Origin: Ignisphaera sp.
GTDB lineage: Archaea; Thermoproteota; Thermoprotei_A; Sulfolobales; Ignisphaeraceae
Reading direction: 5' to 3'
NCBI GenBank assembly: GCA_028275825.1
Contig: JAPWTX010000004.1
Coordinates: 1 to 62,605, forward strand
Length of the DNA stretch: 62,605 nt
Shown here: one piece after another, positions 28,149-37,757 of the stretch
Position numbering within the stretch: position 1 is the first letter of the stretch
Layout of the letters: the number at the start of each line of letters is the position of its first letter
Made by a program: the position numbers and the translations under genes
Notes under the pieces: generated by a model
What the model saw: only the letters and a program-made list of their open reading frames with translations
The model's database searches: none
Told to the model about the DNA's origin: nothing

Positions 28149-29414
28149 CTAGATCCAGCTCTCTAAGTACTTTCTCTGCTCTTCAGTTAGAGAATCTATC
28201 TCTATGCCCATGGACTTCAATTTCAGTTCTGCAATATGCATGTCGACTTCTCTAGGCACCTCATAAACCTTTTTTTGAAGCATATTTCTATTCCTTACTA
28301 TGTATTTTGCTGCGAGAGCCTGATTCGCAAAGCTCATGTCCATGACTTCGCTTGGATGCCCCTCAGCACAAACAAGGTTTACAAGCCTTCCTTTACCAAG
28401 TAAGTAAAGCTTCTTTCCATTTGGTAGCATGTATTCGGTTATGCACTCCCTCACATCCTTCTTTGACACAGCCATTTCCTCGAGATCTCTCACGCTAACC
28501 TCCACATCAAAATGACCTGCGTTTGCAAGTATAGCTCCATCCTTCATTTTCTCAAAATGCCTCCTTGTTATTACATTGATATTGCCTGTAGCTGTTATGA
28601 AAATGTCTCCTATTTCACATGCCCTATCCATTTTCATAACCTCAAAACCATCCATTACGGCTTCTAAGGCTCTTATTGGGTTCACTTCAGTTACTATAAC
28701 TCTTGCACCCATCCCCCTAGCTCTCAATGCAATACCTCTGCCAACCCAACCATATCCGGCTACTACAACAATTTTTCCAGATAGAAGTATATTAGTAGCC
28801 CTCAAAACACCATCTAATGTACTTTGTCCAGTACCATACCTATTATCAAACATAAACTTTGTCAGAGCATTATTGACAGCTATAACAGGGTATCGCAAAA
28901 CACCTTGCCTCTCCATTGCACGAAGCCTTGTAATACCTGTTGTAGTCTCTTCAGTGCCTCCATAAACTTTTTCAGCTATTTCCAAGGCCGAAGAATGAAG
29001 ATAAGCATGAAAGTCTCCCCCATCATCTATTACTATATGTGGTTCAGATCTTGCTATCGTCTTTATGGCATCAAAATATTCCTCCAGAGTCTCACCTCTC
29101 CAGGCATAAACATGAACATCTTCAGCTGCTAGCGCAGCAGCAACATCATCTTGTGTAGACATTGGATTGCTAGCAGCAAGCCAAACCTCCGCACCACCAC
29201 TAACCAACGTTTTAACTAGAACAGCTGTTTCCTTGGTCACGTGCAGAACTGCAGCAACTCTCACTCCCTTCAAAGGTCTTTCTTCAGAAAATTCCTTGGA
29301 GATCAAATTTAAAACAGGCATATGCTTGCTAGCCCACGCAATTTGCATCTTACCTCTCTCAGCTAGTGACAAATCTTTTACTCTGTAACTCAAGCCTGTT
29401 CTCACCAATTTCAT
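28149..29414 (-). CDS. ahcY: S-adenosylhomocysteine hydrolase
   Basis: 421 residues from the ATG at 29414 ([21 protein letters not shown]). The NAD-binding motif GYGWVGRG, the [10 protein letters not shown] block with the substrate lysine/asparagine region, and the C-terminal tail are canonical; it lacks the extra loop of some bacterial forms. It converts AdoHcy to adenosine and homocysteine. The frame is open for 207 more codons upstream, but those are antisense to the UPF0200 gene and encode nothing conserved. A TTTATTTATATTC block upstream supplies a promoter. Confidence 0.97.
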   Translation of the reverse strand: MKLVRTGLSYRVKDLSLAERGKMQIAWASKHMPVLNLISKEFSEERPLKGVRVAAVLHVTKETAVLVKTLVSGGAEVWLAASNPMSTQDDVAAALAAEDVHVYAWRGETLEEYFDAIKTIARSEPHIVIDDGGDFHAYLHSSALEIAEKVYGGTEETTTGITRLRAMERQGVLRYPVIAVNNALTKFMFDNRYGTGQSTLDGVLRATNILLSGKIVVVAGYGWVGRGIALRARGMGARVIVTEVNPIRALEAVMDGFEVMKMDRACEIGDIFITATGNINVITRRHFEKMKDGAILANAGHFDVEVSVRDLEEMAVSKKDVRECITEYMLPNGKKLYLLGKGRLVNLVCAEGHPSEVMDMSFANQALAAKYIVRNRNMLQKKVYEVPREVDMHIAELKLKSMGIEIDSLTEEQRKYLESWI

Positions 29415-29490
29415 AAAAATGTGAGATATCGAATATAAATAAAAATGCTTGAGTATATTATAATAACTGTTGTTAGATGTGATGAGATCT

Positions 29491-30060
29491 ATGTGCAGGA
29501 CCATCATATTGCTAACTGGAATGCCTGGTGCTGGCAAGAGCGTTTTTGCAGATGTTGCTAGGAAAAAGGGTATACCAGTAATATCACTTGGTGATGTTGT
29601 TAGAGAGGAGATTATTAAAAGAGGATTGGAGCCAACACTTACTAATCTCTTGAGTGTAGCAAATGAATTGAGAAGGACACTGGGCAAAGATGCTATAGCT
29701 AAGCTTGCCATTAATAAAATAATGAACACTTGTTTAAGTAGTTGTATAGTTATTGTTGATGGCATACGTAACCTGGAAGAGGTAGAGATACTTGAGAAGA
29801 ACATTGAAGCACATTTCACAATTTTAGCAATCCATGCATCGCCAAAAACCAGGTTTACAAGAATTGTGATCAGGGGTAGACAGGGGGATCCAAAGAGTTT
29901 TGAAGAATTCAAGAAGAGGGATTTTGAAGAACTCTCATGGGGTATAGGAAATGTTATTGCATTGGCTGATATCATTATTGTAAATGAGAACACTCTTGAA
30001 CGATTTATAACTGAGATAGAGAACTTTTTACTCAAGGTGACAAGAGATTGGTGTACATAA
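29491..30060 (+). CDS. UPF0200-family P-loop kinase-like protein
   Basis: About 189 residues. The P-loop is [11 protein letters not shown], followed by [10 protein letters not shown] and a [11 protein letters not shown] block, as in dephospho-CoA or adenylate kinase-like proteins; this matches the archaeal UPF0200 family of unproven substrate. Possible starts are TTG 29470, ATG 29482 and ATG 29491; the last has a GTGA eight bases upstream. It overlaps the UPF0201 gene by 13 bases. In Archaeoglobus, as I remember, the two families are fused in one protein, which supports a joint function. Confidence 0.85.
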   Translation: MCRTIILLTGMPGAGKSVFADVARKKGIPVISLGDVVREEIIKRGLEPTLTNLLSVANELRRTLGKDAIAKLAINKIMNTCLSSCIVIVDGIRNLEEVEILEKNIEAHFTILAIHASPKTRFTRIVIRGRQGDPKSFEEFKKRDFEELSWGIGNVIALADIIIVNENTLERFITEIENFLLKVTRDWCT

Positions 30061-30488
30061 GAATAGAAACAGAGGTCAGGCCTACAGAAGACTTTGAGAA
30101 GGTGCTTAAAGCACTAAAAAATCTATTCATTTTCAAGAATATTAAGACAGAAGACCTCGGAAGCGAAAGAAAGCTAATAATCATTGAAGAAACTAGCTTA
30201 GAAACATTGAGAAAAATGTATAACGCTATGAGAAGACAGAGGATACTTGATACAGCTAGAAGCATATTTTTGAAGAATTTAAAAGGTGAAACCATTGAAG
30301 TTAAATTAAATAAACAGGCTGCATATCAAGGTATTGTAAGCTTTGTTGATTCAGATTCTGAAAGCCCCCTAGGACCCATATCAGTTGTCATTTCTAGTAA
30401 AAATATTAATGCAATAATTGATTGGATAACGCCAAAAACATCCCGTGGAAGACCATTATGGGAATCCCCCCCACCAGAAGATGCATAG
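30048..30488 (+). CDS. UPF0201/DUF54 RNA-binding-like protein
   Basis: 146 residues. An alpha-beta fold starting [20 protein letters not shown], with [19 protein letters not shown]-like sheet and the closing GPISVVISS...IDWITP block, fits the archaeal PF01877 family of predicted RNA-binding proteins. The start is TTG 30048 (seven bases after GGTGA) or GTG 30051. The gene overlaps the upstream UPF0200 frame. It ends with a Pro-rich [13 protein letters not shown] tail. Structured element copy B begins 21 bases after the stop. Confidence 0.8.
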   Translation: MVYIRIETEVRPTEDFEKVLKALKNLFIFKNIKTEDLGSERKLIIIEETSLETLRKMYNAMRRQRILDTARSIFLKNLKGETIEVKLNKQAAYQGIVSFVDSDSESPLGPISVVISSKNINAIIDWITPKTSRGRPLWESPPPEDA

Positions 30489-30509
30489 ACAAATCATACT
30501 TTCAGCAAA

Positions 30510-30733
30510 GGGCTGTTTCGTAGCTGATGTTTAAGAGTTGAGTTTATAAGCTCTGGTTCTATCTATTGCTACTGTTTAGAGCCTGCCTAGGTGATGGGAG
30601 CCACATTCCGCTTGGCTCGACAGCCACCCATGAACCCACAGTGATCGCTAGAGCCCTGTGGGTGAGGTGGAAGCCCTTAGATGCAACGAATAAACATAAA
30701 TAAATGAGAGTGAGCATCTAGGGGCAAACGGTG
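30510..30733 (+). ncRNA. structured non-coding element, copy B
   Basis: The clearest member of the family. It has a promoter-like block (TTTATAAGC at 30543), a nested hairpin (ATGGG 30594-30598 with CCCAT 30627-30631, enclosing AGCC 30599-30602 with GGCT 30614-30617 and an asymmetric CGACAGCCA loop), a second stem (CCCACAG 30635-30641 with CTGTGGG 30656-30662), the GAGGTGGAAGCCC string, and a 12-bp terminal hairpin (30673-30684 with 30714-30725) followed by AAACGGTG. Copies A, C and D share these parts with changes that keep pairing. It has no coding potential. Confidence 0.65.
30543..30551 (+). promoter_or_regulatory. TATA-like box of element copy B
   Basis: TTTATAAGC, with the flanking GAGTTG and CTCTGG, is shared in modified form with copies A and D at the same distance from the hairpins. 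It predicts an RNA 5' end near 30572-30577, just before the first stem. Confidence 0.45.
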
Positions 30734-31047
30734 GTCTAACCTCTTTCCCACCTAAGTAGTGGGTTCTTGCAGAGATGGAGAGGTTTAGGATTATATCTCC
30801 CTACTTTAGGAATTCAATTCCAAGCCGGGTCTCCAACCTATAATTCCTATCCATTGGGCTCAGGGTTATGGGTATGCTGTTGATCATTGCCAACTGCTCA
30901 CAAAACCTGACATTCATTACTAGCAATTAAAACAAAGATAGCCCATAAACTTTCTTCAGCATCCCTACCATAAATAGCAAAGCTTTCAATTGTAACCTGA
31001 ACTCTGCTTTATTAAGAGCGTTTGTTCTTTGAAGATGGAGACCAGAT
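30734..31047. other. gene-free stretch with a nested hairpin
   Basis: Directly after copy B, AACCTCT (30738-30744) can pair with AGAGGTT (30779-30785), enclosing CCCAC (30747-30751) and GTGGG (30759-30763). A GGAATTCAATTCC palindrome follows near 30811. These could be the 3' part of a longer transcript from copy B. The remaining bases up to RNase Z show no ORF, tRNA or C/D motif. Confidence 0.4.
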
Positions 31048-31857
31048 CTATACGCACCATAATTTATCTAGCCATAATGTGGATAGATCAGAAGCTATGA
31101 ATATGTCCCCCTGAAATATCCTACTAGCTCTTGATAGAAAATCTCTGAGATCGTCATTACGATACCTATTGCTTATATGTGTAAGGATGAGTATCTTTGC
31201 ATCAACTTCTAGGGCAAGTTTTGCTGCGTCAGCTACTGTTGCATGAAACTTTTCCCTAGCTTTTATTACATCGTCATGGTAATCTAGAAATGAGGCGTCA
31301 TGAATTATAATGCAGGGCTTAGCTTTCTTGAGGAATTTCATGCACTCTTCTGAACATAATCCATCACCTGAATAAAAGAGGTCTGCCTTGCGCTTTGCAT
31401 TACTTTCACTAGTTATGTAAATTCCAAGGGCATCTATATTTCCGTGAAGCATGGGAAGGGGCTTGAATTTAAATTCCCCTATTTCAATAAAGCCATTATT
31501 AATTTGAGGGGATATTTCATGACATTTGATGATCTCTGTAAAGTGCTGGTTATTTGAATTACAGAGACCCCTAGGTGCATAAATATGGAGTTTCTTTTCT
31601 CTGATTCTCTGGCTAAGCACCTTCATTGTAAAACTATCGATAAGTGGCATAAGCCCGTAAATGTGGTCTCCATGTATATGTGTTATCACAACATAACTTA
31701 TTCTTAGCACATCAATTCCTGCTTCCTGTAATCTTATCTGGACCCCTTCCCCACAGTCAAGTAACATGCAATCTCTTGCTGCACATACAGCTATACTAGG
31801 TGTATAACGTGTTTGTGAAGGAGTTGTAGCTCCAGTACCTAGGAACACTATTTTCAT
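31048..31857 (-). CDS. rnz: ribonuclease Z-type metallo-hydrolase
   Basis: 269 residues. The metal site HIHGDH is at 60-65, and GTGATTPSQTRY, LLDCGEGVQ, YSGDG, IIHDASF and LTHISNRY match RNase Z motifs (the last corresponds to the LTHxSxRY motif). The enzyme cuts tRNA precursors 3' of the discriminator, needed here for tRNA-Ala, which has no encoded CCA. It is shorter than many RNase Z proteins, with a compact insertion in place of a long flexible arm. ATG overlaps the stop of the TrmG10-like gene by 4 bases. Confidence 0.85.
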   Translation of the reverse strand: MKIVFLGTGATTPSQTRYTPSIAVCAARDCMLLDCGEGVQIRLQEAGIDVLRISYVVITHIHGDHIYGLMPLIDSFTMKVLSQRIREKKLHIYAPRGLCNSNNQHFTEIIKCHEISPQINNGFIEIGEFKFKPLPMLHGNIDALGIYITSESNAKRKADLFYSGDGLCSEECMKFLKKAKPCIIIHDASFLDYHDDVIKAREKFHATVADAAKLALEVDAKILILTHISNRYRNDDLRDFLSRASRIFQGDIFIASDLSTLWLDKLWCV

Positions 31858-32876
31858 AGCCTTACAGCTACGTAAATCACTCTAGTTAAAGATCCGTGAA
31901 CCATATTTAAATGTTTTTCCTCAATTTCAAATCCATAGTTTGTCAGCAGTTTATCGACCTTTACCTCAAGTTCTATTGGCACTGCAAAAACCATGTATCT
32001 TCCACTTTTTATTACATCCGATGATATAGCGATGAATTCTTTAACTAGATTAACAAGTGAAGTACCTACAGGTATGCTTTGTATTCCATATGGAGGATCT
32101 GTAACAATGGCATCGGCAGTGTACCCTCTGAGACCGTTTCTCGTCGCATCAGCTATTAATATATCAACCTTGTTGTCACAGTAAAAATGCTCAATATTTT
32201 TCTTTGCACAGAGACACATTTTCACATCCAAATCACTGCATAGAGCAGGGATGTTCATAGAGCAGGCCTCCAAAACTATTCCTCCAACACCACAAAAGGG
32301 GTCTAGTAACAAGTGTTTTAATCTTGGTGAAACTCTAGAGAGATTAACTAAGGTTCTCGCTAACTGGGGTTTCATAGTTCCTGGTCTGTAACATGGTCTT
32401 TTCTGAGGCTCTCTTTCTTCGAATTTCAGCTGTCTTCTTCTGTATAAAACCTCATACACTATAGCTATGCCATTTACGAAAGAGATCTTTAGTGATTTAC
32501 TACATCTCCTCCATAGCTTGTGCCTAAGGTTGTACGCATTCAAGAACTGCTTTATATACTCCTTTCCAAAGCCTCTAACTGAATCAAGAAATATGCATAT
32601 ATCAACTTCATGTTGCAGATCTTTAACTACTCTTATAATCTCTGCCACGTCACTCTCATCAACTATGTCGATGAGGGGCCCCATTTCAATGACGAGCGAA
32701 GCTCTATCACATATGTTGAGCGCTGTTTTAGTATCTGTATATATAAATAAAAACTCATCTATTCTATCACCAATCTTTAATTCCATTGCATCAGATAATA
32801 GAATAGCCTTCAGCTCAGAAAGTGCAAGAGAGAAAAGTTCATTGCTTAATCTAAATACAAAGATGTTTCTATTCAT
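31854..32876 (-). CDS. TrmG10-type tRNA (guanine-10 N2) methyltransferase
   Basis: About 340 residues. A THUMP-like N-terminal region (about 1-150) is followed by a Rossmann methyltransferase with LLLDPFCGVGGIVLEA and the catalytic VTDPPYGIQS motif, as in archaeal TrmG10/Trm11. The family makes m2G or m2,2G at position 10 of tRNA. The GTG at 32885 overlaps the PRPP synthetase stop and is an alternative start. Three genes (PRPP synthetase, this one, RNase Z) overlap head to tail. Confidence 0.88.
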   Translation of the reverse strand: MNRNIFVFRLSNELFSLALSELKAILLSDAMELKIGDRIDEFLFIYTDTKTALNICDRASLVIEMGPLIDIVDESDVAEIIRVVKDLQHEVDICIFLDSVRGFGKEYIKQFLNAYNLRHKLWRRCSKSLKISFVNGIAIVYEVLYRRRQLKFEEREPQKRPCYRPGTMKPQLARTLVNLSRVSPRLKHLLLDPFCGVGGIVLEACSMNIPALCSDLDVKMCLCAKKNIEHFYCDNKVDILIADATRNGLRGYTADAIVTDPPYGIQSIPVGTSLVNLVKEFIAISSDVIKSGRYMVFAVPIELEVKVDKLLTNYGFEIEEKHLNMVHGSLTRVIYVAVRL

Positions 32877-32881
32877 AGGTG

Positions 32882-33769
32882 TCACAGACTCTTTAGCTCA
32901 CTGCACAGAAGTTCACCCACATCAGTAACTTGTATCCACTTAGGCAGCGCCTCAGGATGCAAAATACTGTTTGTAGTGATGAGCATATCCAATCCTGATG
33001 CGCTTAAAGTTTGGATTGTTTTCTCAGATATCAGCGCATGTGTAACAACAGCATATACTTTGCTTGCTCCTAAATCATAAAGTATTTGAGCAGCCTTAGC
33101 AAGAGTGCCACCTGTACTAACTATGTCATCTACTATTGCTATGCGTAAGTTTTTTACATCTAGTTCTCGTATGGAGACATTTATTTCACCAGTAATTCTA
33201 TCTCTATATTTCTCTAAATAGTCAAATGGTTTGCCAATGTTTTCAGCCAGTATCCGAGCTCTATGTAGAGCACCTTTATCTGGTGCTAAGATGAAATCCA
33301 CCTCAATACCTACTTTTTTGACCATATATGTATGGGGAAGAATATTTTGGATAGCAAGCCCTATAACTTCAGGTATTTTGGGGGAATGAAGATCTAAAGC
33401 TAGTATCTTACGCAGATTGAATAGACGTAGAGGCATATACACAGCTTTTACACTCATAGGTTCCCCAGCTAAAAATCTCTTGTCCTGCCTAGAATAAGCC
33501 ATGTAAGGAATGACAAGCTCAACATCTGTCAAATTCAATCCCTCTAAGGCTTCTAATGCTAGGTAAAGCTCTACTAGCTTACTATCCTGTTCAGGATAGA
33601 GCGATTGTACAACGATGATTATCTTATTTCTCATATCAGATGTTATTCTAATGTACTGTTCACCATCTGGAAACCTCTTATGTAGTTTCTCAGCTAGAGA
33701 TAAATTGCAATAGTTTCTCAAACTATTCACTAAGGATTGTGGCGTTCCAGAGAGGGGTAGTAAGAACAT
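32882..33769 (-). CDS. prs: ribose-phosphate pyrophosphokinase
   Basis: 295 residues from ATG 33769 (MFLLPLSGTPQSL), after GGTG with 7-base spacing. RFPDGEQYIRI, PYMAYSRQDKRF, LDLHSPKIPEV and the PRPP-binding VDDIVSTGGTL are diagnostic. It makes PRPP from ribose 5-phosphate and ATP. The frame extends to 33847, but the extra 26 residues are not conserved in the family and precede the ribosome binding site. Confidence 0.95.
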   Translation of the reverse strand: MFLLPLSGTPQSLVNSLRNYCNLSLAEKLHKRFPDGEQYIRITSDMRNKIIIVVQSLYPEQDSKLVELYLALEALEGLNLTDVELVIPYMAYSRQDKRFLAGEPMSVKAVYMPLRLFNLRKILALDLHSPKIPEVIGLAIQNILPHTYMVKKVGIEVDFILAPDKGALHRARILAENIGKPFDYLEKYRDRITGEINVSIRELDVKNLRIAIVDDIVSTGGTLAKAAQILYDLGASKVYAVVTHALISEKTIQTLSASGLDMLITTNSILHPEALPKWIQVTDVGELLCSELKSL

Positions 33770-33866
33770 GTAATTACACCATATCAAAATTTGTTTCAAG
33801 AAGGATATAAATTTATGAATTAGTTTCATCACATCATTACTAAGCATATTTTGGTGTTTTAGATAA

Positions 33867-34739
33867 ATGGTTTATTCACTCTCTTCAGTAACATTAACAA
33901 ATGTAGAGAAAGTACCATTATCGTTTTGTTGCAGTGGTGGTATAGCTTTAAATCTCAACTTTGTGGAATGCCCACTTTCATGCAATGCATGTCCTTGGGA
34001 AGCTAATTTGAGTCAAAGGAGTGCAGAGTTGTTGAATGTAAGGCACGCTGAAATCGTAGAGATTATAGATAGGTATTCACCCGATATTGTTATGCTCCAT
34101 GGTGGCGAACCATATACTGTAAAAGGAGTGGATAAGCTCTTAGAGGAGATTCGTGGTAGTTACAAGGGGTTTATCGGCATAAAGGCAAACATTTTTCATG
34201 CTATTTCAGCAAAAGAACGCTTTAATGAGCTCTTGCATTACAGTGATTTAGTATTAGCAGAGTTTGTAGATGTACATTTCTGCCAGATTAATCAACAAGT
34301 TGTAAATGATGTTAACTACTTCTTACATTCAATATTTTCTCAGCATAAGGGCATTGAGGTAATAGCAGTAGCAACTACAAGAAGTTGTACTGAAAACCTA
34401 ATCAACGTTATAATCATATTGAAAGAGTTCTTTAAAAACTCATCAACGCCATTAAACTGGATATTTCTAGAGGCAACTTCTTTGAATTACAAGCTAGGCA
34501 TTCTTGATAGATTTAGAGAGCTTGGTATAATTGCTCAAGCACCACTTGAGGACTCTGTTGAAATTGCTTCAACGTTTTGCAAGGCATGTAGAAATCCTAT
34601 TATTTTGAGGCAGGGGGGCCAATTAATTAGACTGAGCATGGATCGTAATGGGGTTTGTAAGTATTGTGGTTATAGGTATGAGAATTTCAAATATGCAAAA
34701 AGAATTGTAAGAAATCCTATTGAAATTCAAATCTTATAA
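33867..34739 (+). CDS. radical SAM protein with C-terminal zinc-ribbon
   Basis: 290 residues. A CX3CX2C cluster (C35, C39, C42 in VECPLSCNACPWE) marks radical SAM, supported by the MLHGGEPYT segment that resembles the GGEP motif. C238, C241, C264 and C267 form two CxxC pairs, a probable zinc ribbon or second metal site. The middle is less conserved than in PflA-type activases. The gene stands alone between divergent prs and convergent hppA, so context gives no substrate. A family of unknown role; an activating or tRNA-modifying enzyme is possible. Confidence 0.8.
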   Translation: MVYSLSSVTLTNVEKVPLSFCCSGGIALNLNFVECPLSCNACPWEANLSQRSAELLNVRHAEIVEIIDRYSPDIVMLHGGEPYTVKGVDKLLEEIRGSYKGFIGIKANIFHAISAKERFNELLHYSDLVLAEFVDVHFCQINQQVVNDVNYFLHSIFSQHKGIEVIAVATTRSCTENLINVIIILKEFFKNSSTPLNWIFLEATSLNYKLGILDRFRELGIIAQAPLEDSVEIASTFCKACRNPIILRQGGQLIRLSMDRNGVCKYCGYRYENFKYAKRIVRNPIEIQIL

Positions 34740-34773
34740 AGTTGTCGCAATAAAGATTATTAAAAAATGGAAT

Positions 34774-36915
34774 TCAGATTCCGAACAATATTATGGGTAT
34801 TATTACTGAGGAGGATACTGCCATTACTTTGATCATAATGTTTATTGCAGGACCTGCAGAATCTTTTAGTGGATCACCTACAGTGTCGCCAACTACTGCT
34901 GCTTTATGGGTTTCAGTTCCCTTTCCACCAAAATTGCCTGCTTCAATAAACTTCTTCGCATTATCCCATGTATTACCTACATTTCCTTGGAAAAGCCCTA
35001 GCAATAGACCTGAACCTATAGAGCCTGTTAGTAGTCCTCCTAATAATGCACCGGCTTTACCCCAATCCCCTGTAATGGGTCCTACAAGTGCTATTACTAT
35101 TGGGGTCAGCAAGGCTAGAACACCTGGTGTTATTAATCTTCTAAGGGCATAGAATGTGACTATCTGTACAGCTCTTTCATATTCTGGTCTCTCCTTCCAC
35201 TCCAGTATTCCAGGCTTTTCCCTAAATTGCCTTCTTATCTCATCTACAAGCCTTCCTGCTGCAGCTGTAACGCCTTGGATTACCATAGCTACAAAGAGTG
35301 CAACTACCACAACACCTATCATAATGCCGCTGATGAAATAAGCGCCATATTCAGGATGCCCCGCATTAAATATTGTTTGCATTACTGTATCAACCCTTAA
35401 GCTACTTCTGCTCGCAAGCACACTTGCGAAACTGAATAGCAGAGCTAGCGCTGTAAGTGCAGCCGAGCCTATGGCATAACCCTTTGATATGGACTTCATG
35501 GTATTCCCTGCAGAGTCCAGCATATCTGTAAGAGACCTAACATTCTCTTCATACCCAGCCTGCTCTGCTAGGCCAGCTGCATTGTCGACTATCGGGCCAT
35601 AGGCATCGGCTGATACAACTATTGGTGCAACAGCAAGCATTCCTGTACCAGCTAACGCAGCTGAGTATATCCCTGTCAACAGCTTTTCTGTGGCACTCAG
35701 TGTTGAGCCTATGGCATAGGAGCCTAGAGCTGCGAGAGCTATTGCAACACTTGGTATGAATGTGCTGTAAAAGCCCATTGATAAGCCACTAAGTATTGTT
35801 AAAGCAGGTCCAAACTGCGAGTTTTTTGCAACAGTTTTAACAGGTATGTACTGTGGCGATGTAAAGTAGTCTGAGGTGAAACCTACAACAGCTCCTGCAA
35901 TGAGTCCTAGAATGCCAGCTATGAGTGCTGGAGCTATTGTGGGTGCTAGGATGTATGTTGCAATACCATTAACTATTGCTGCCGCTACTATTGAAAATAT
36001 TGATGTTGCTGTAAGATTTCTCCCAGGCTGTTTGAATGGCGATAGTGCTACAAATTGTGCTGTAATTATTGAGGTGAGAAGTGCTATGGCTGAAAATAGC
36101 ACAGGGTATGCTACGAGGTCCGGATGACCCAAAACAGCTGCTATTGCCATGGGCGCGATCATGCCTTCGACATAGGATTCAAATAGGTCTGCTCCCATCC
36201 CAGCGCAGTCACCAACATTATCGCCAACGTTATCTGCTATAACACCTGGATTCCTTGGATCGTCTTCAGGTATCCCTACCTCGACTTTACCTACAAGGTC
36301 TGCACCTATATCAGCCGCTTTAGTGTATATTCCTCCTCCAACTCTAGCAAATAATGCTGCTGTGCTTGCACCAAAAGCATAGCCAAGGAGTATTTGCGTA
36401 ACAGATATGGGATCTGAAAAGCCGTTTAATGCTATGAATAGCCCTGCCGTTCCTAGAAGTCCTATTCCGCCAACGAGAAAGCCTGTCACGGAGCCCCCTC
36501 TGAATGCCAGAGATAGTGCACTCCTCAAACCTTTTTTAGTTATTGTGTTGAGTACTCTAATGTTGCTGAGAACCCCCATCAACATACCAACTATGCTTAC
36601 AGTTGCTGAGCTTAATCCGCCAAGTAGGTAAGAAACTCCTGTCCACAGCACCAGGGAGCTTTGTGTTGCTATGCCTATCGCAATCAAAATTACAGAGATG
36701 ATCGATATTATGGATAGAATAATGGTGTACTGAGCTTTGATATAAGCTATAGATGCGCTCCTTATGTATTCATGAATCTGATGCGCGCGCTTAGCTTCCT
36801 CACTACCTGTATCTATCTTGATTCCCGTTATGTGAAATATTAAGCTCACTACATATACTACTCCCACAACACCCGAAAACAAACCCAGCCACATACTGAG
36901 TTCTAGCAGGCTCAT
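34774..36915 (-). CDS. hppA: membrane-bound proton-translocating pyrophosphatase
   Basis: 713 residues with about 15-16 membrane helices. The substrate site is clear: ADLVGKVEVGIPEDDPRNP, then VIADNVGDNVGDCAGMGADL, and the closing KAAVVGDTVGDPLKDSAG. The GNTMKSISKGYAIGSA segment carries Lys where K+-dependent enzymes have Ala, indicating the K+-independent class. The enzyme couples PPi hydrolysis to proton pumping. It is monocistronic. Confidence 0.96.
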   Translation of the reverse strand: MSLLELSMWLGLFSGVVGVVYVVSLIFHITGIKIDTGSEEAKRAHQIHEYIRSASIAYIKAQYTIILSIISIISVILIAIGIATQSSLVLWTGVSYLLGGLSSATVSIVGMLMGVLSNIRVLNTITKKGLRSALSLAFRGGSVTGFLVGGIGLLGTAGLFIALNGFSDPISVTQILLGYAFGASTAALFARVGGGIYTKAADIGADLVGKVEVGIPEDDPRNPGVIADNVGDNVGDCAGMGADLFESYVEGMIAPMAIAAVLGHPDLVAYPVLFSAIALLTSIITAQFVALSPFKQPGRNLTATSIFSIVAAAIVNGIATYILAPTIAPALIAGILGLIAGAVVGFTSDYFTSPQYIPVKTVAKNSQFGPALTILSGLSMGFYSTFIPSVAIALAALGSYAIGSTLSATEKLLTGIYSAALAGTGMLAVAPIVVSADAYGPIVDNAAGLAEQAGYEENVRSLTDMLDSAGNTMKSISKGYAIGSAALTALALLFSFASVLASRSSLRVDTVMQTIFNAGHPEYGAYFISGIMIGVVVVALFVAMVIQGVTAAAGRLVDEIRRQFREKPGILEWKERPEYERAVQIVTFYALRRLITPGVLALLTPIVIALVGPITGDWGKAGALLGGLLTGSIGSGLLLGLFQGNVGNTWDNAKKFIEAGNFGGKGTETHKAAVVGDTVGDPLKDSAGPAINIMIKVMAVSSSVIIPIILFGI

Positions 36916-37067
36916 TTATTATACACCATACACTAATATTACCCTCAGCATCACACAACTCTCTATAACCTTATAAAAAGCTTTTTTATACATAAAAATA
37001 AGATATGAGTATAAAAGAACAATAGTATAATGGGCAGAAATTTGTGAAAAACGCTTACACAAGTTTC

Positions 37068-37250
37068 CATTTGTGTCTCTAGATGCTCATCCCCATTGAT
37101 TCATGTCTATTCATGCATCTAGCGGCTTCCACCCCACCCACAGAGCTCTTAAGACCGTTATGGGCTCGCACAGCTGTTGAATCCAGCGACAGAAGGTTTC
37201 TATACACCTTCAACTCACCCAAGCTTAAAACAGAGTTGTCATCACCTAGA
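37068..37250 (-). ncRNA. structured non-coding element, copy C
   Basis: On the minus strand it opens with TCTAGGTGATGACAAC, has hairpins CAACTC/GAGTTG and GAAGGT/ACCTTC, then the family 3' module: CTGTGGGTGGGGTGGAAGCC and a terminal hairpin (CTAGATGC with GCATCTAG, loop of about 28 bases), ending AGACACAAAT. The upstream block differs from copies A, B and D, but a TATTTTATAGATATAC sequence about 35-60 bases before it could serve as promoter. It is transcribed away from the divergent relative and tRNA-Arg. Confidence 0.55.
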
Positions 37251-37379
37251 TGGATTGTTACAAGTTTGAAATAACTTGTATATAGCTATGTATATCTATA
37301 AAATACATATCCTCTTATCCTCATAAAAATTAAATAATTTTACTACAAACATCTTTGTATGATCCGCACTGCAGTGACA

Positions 37380-37540
37380 TAAGAGCGCAGATGGGGGGGC
37401 CTCATGGTGTTGAGCTCGACGGGCGCCCATGATGATGTAGGTGAAGTTAATGAACCTACGCAGAGGAGCAACTACAAACAGAACTACAGATATTTGCAGA
37501 TACCATTGAGTAGCGTTAGCAGGGAAATGCTAACGGCTCT
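37380..37540 (+). ncRNA. divergent relative of the structured element, upstream of tRNA-Arg
   Basis: Shares the layout rather than long identity. ATGGG (37392-37396) pairs CCCAT (37427-37431) around a CTCGAC (37416-37421) internal string also found in copies B and D; GTAGGT (37438-37443) pairs ACCTAC (37455-37460), with a TGA...TGA loop like a K-loop; and a perfect 8-bp hairpin CGTTAGCA/TGCTAACG (37514-37521, 37528-37535) ends 18 bases before tRNA-Arg. It could be an independent RNA or a tRNA leader. GC content is clearly above the neighbouring spacers. Confidence 0.35.
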
Positions 37541-37553
37541 CATCATATTCTCT

Positions 37554-37631
<78 letters not shown>

Positions 37632-37757
37632 CACAATTGAATGGTGATGGAACTCATCTTCAATTTCTTATCGTTAAACTGATTTCATATTGCATGTGAT
37701 GAGTATCAGATATGCAATGGAGAAACCCATTGATTCTACCCATTGTCCTGAAGTATG

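Noticed and set aside
29415-30035. 207-codon N-terminal extension of AdoHcy hydrolase
   Set aside because: It is antisense to the UPF0200 gene; the family starts at the ATG at 29414 and a promoter lies just upstream of it.
30510-30790. Copy B as RNase P RNA or SRP RNA
   Set aside because: The universal GAGGAAAGUC/ACAGNAA core of RNase P RNA and the SRP domain IV loops are absent, and the element occurs four times.
37425-37475. Definite H/ACA guide RNA in front of tRNA-Arg
   Set aside because: A K-loop-like apex and an ACA are present, but the implied 5' pocket arm of about 16 bases is too long and the lower stem needs a bulge; kept only as a possibility in the element finding.
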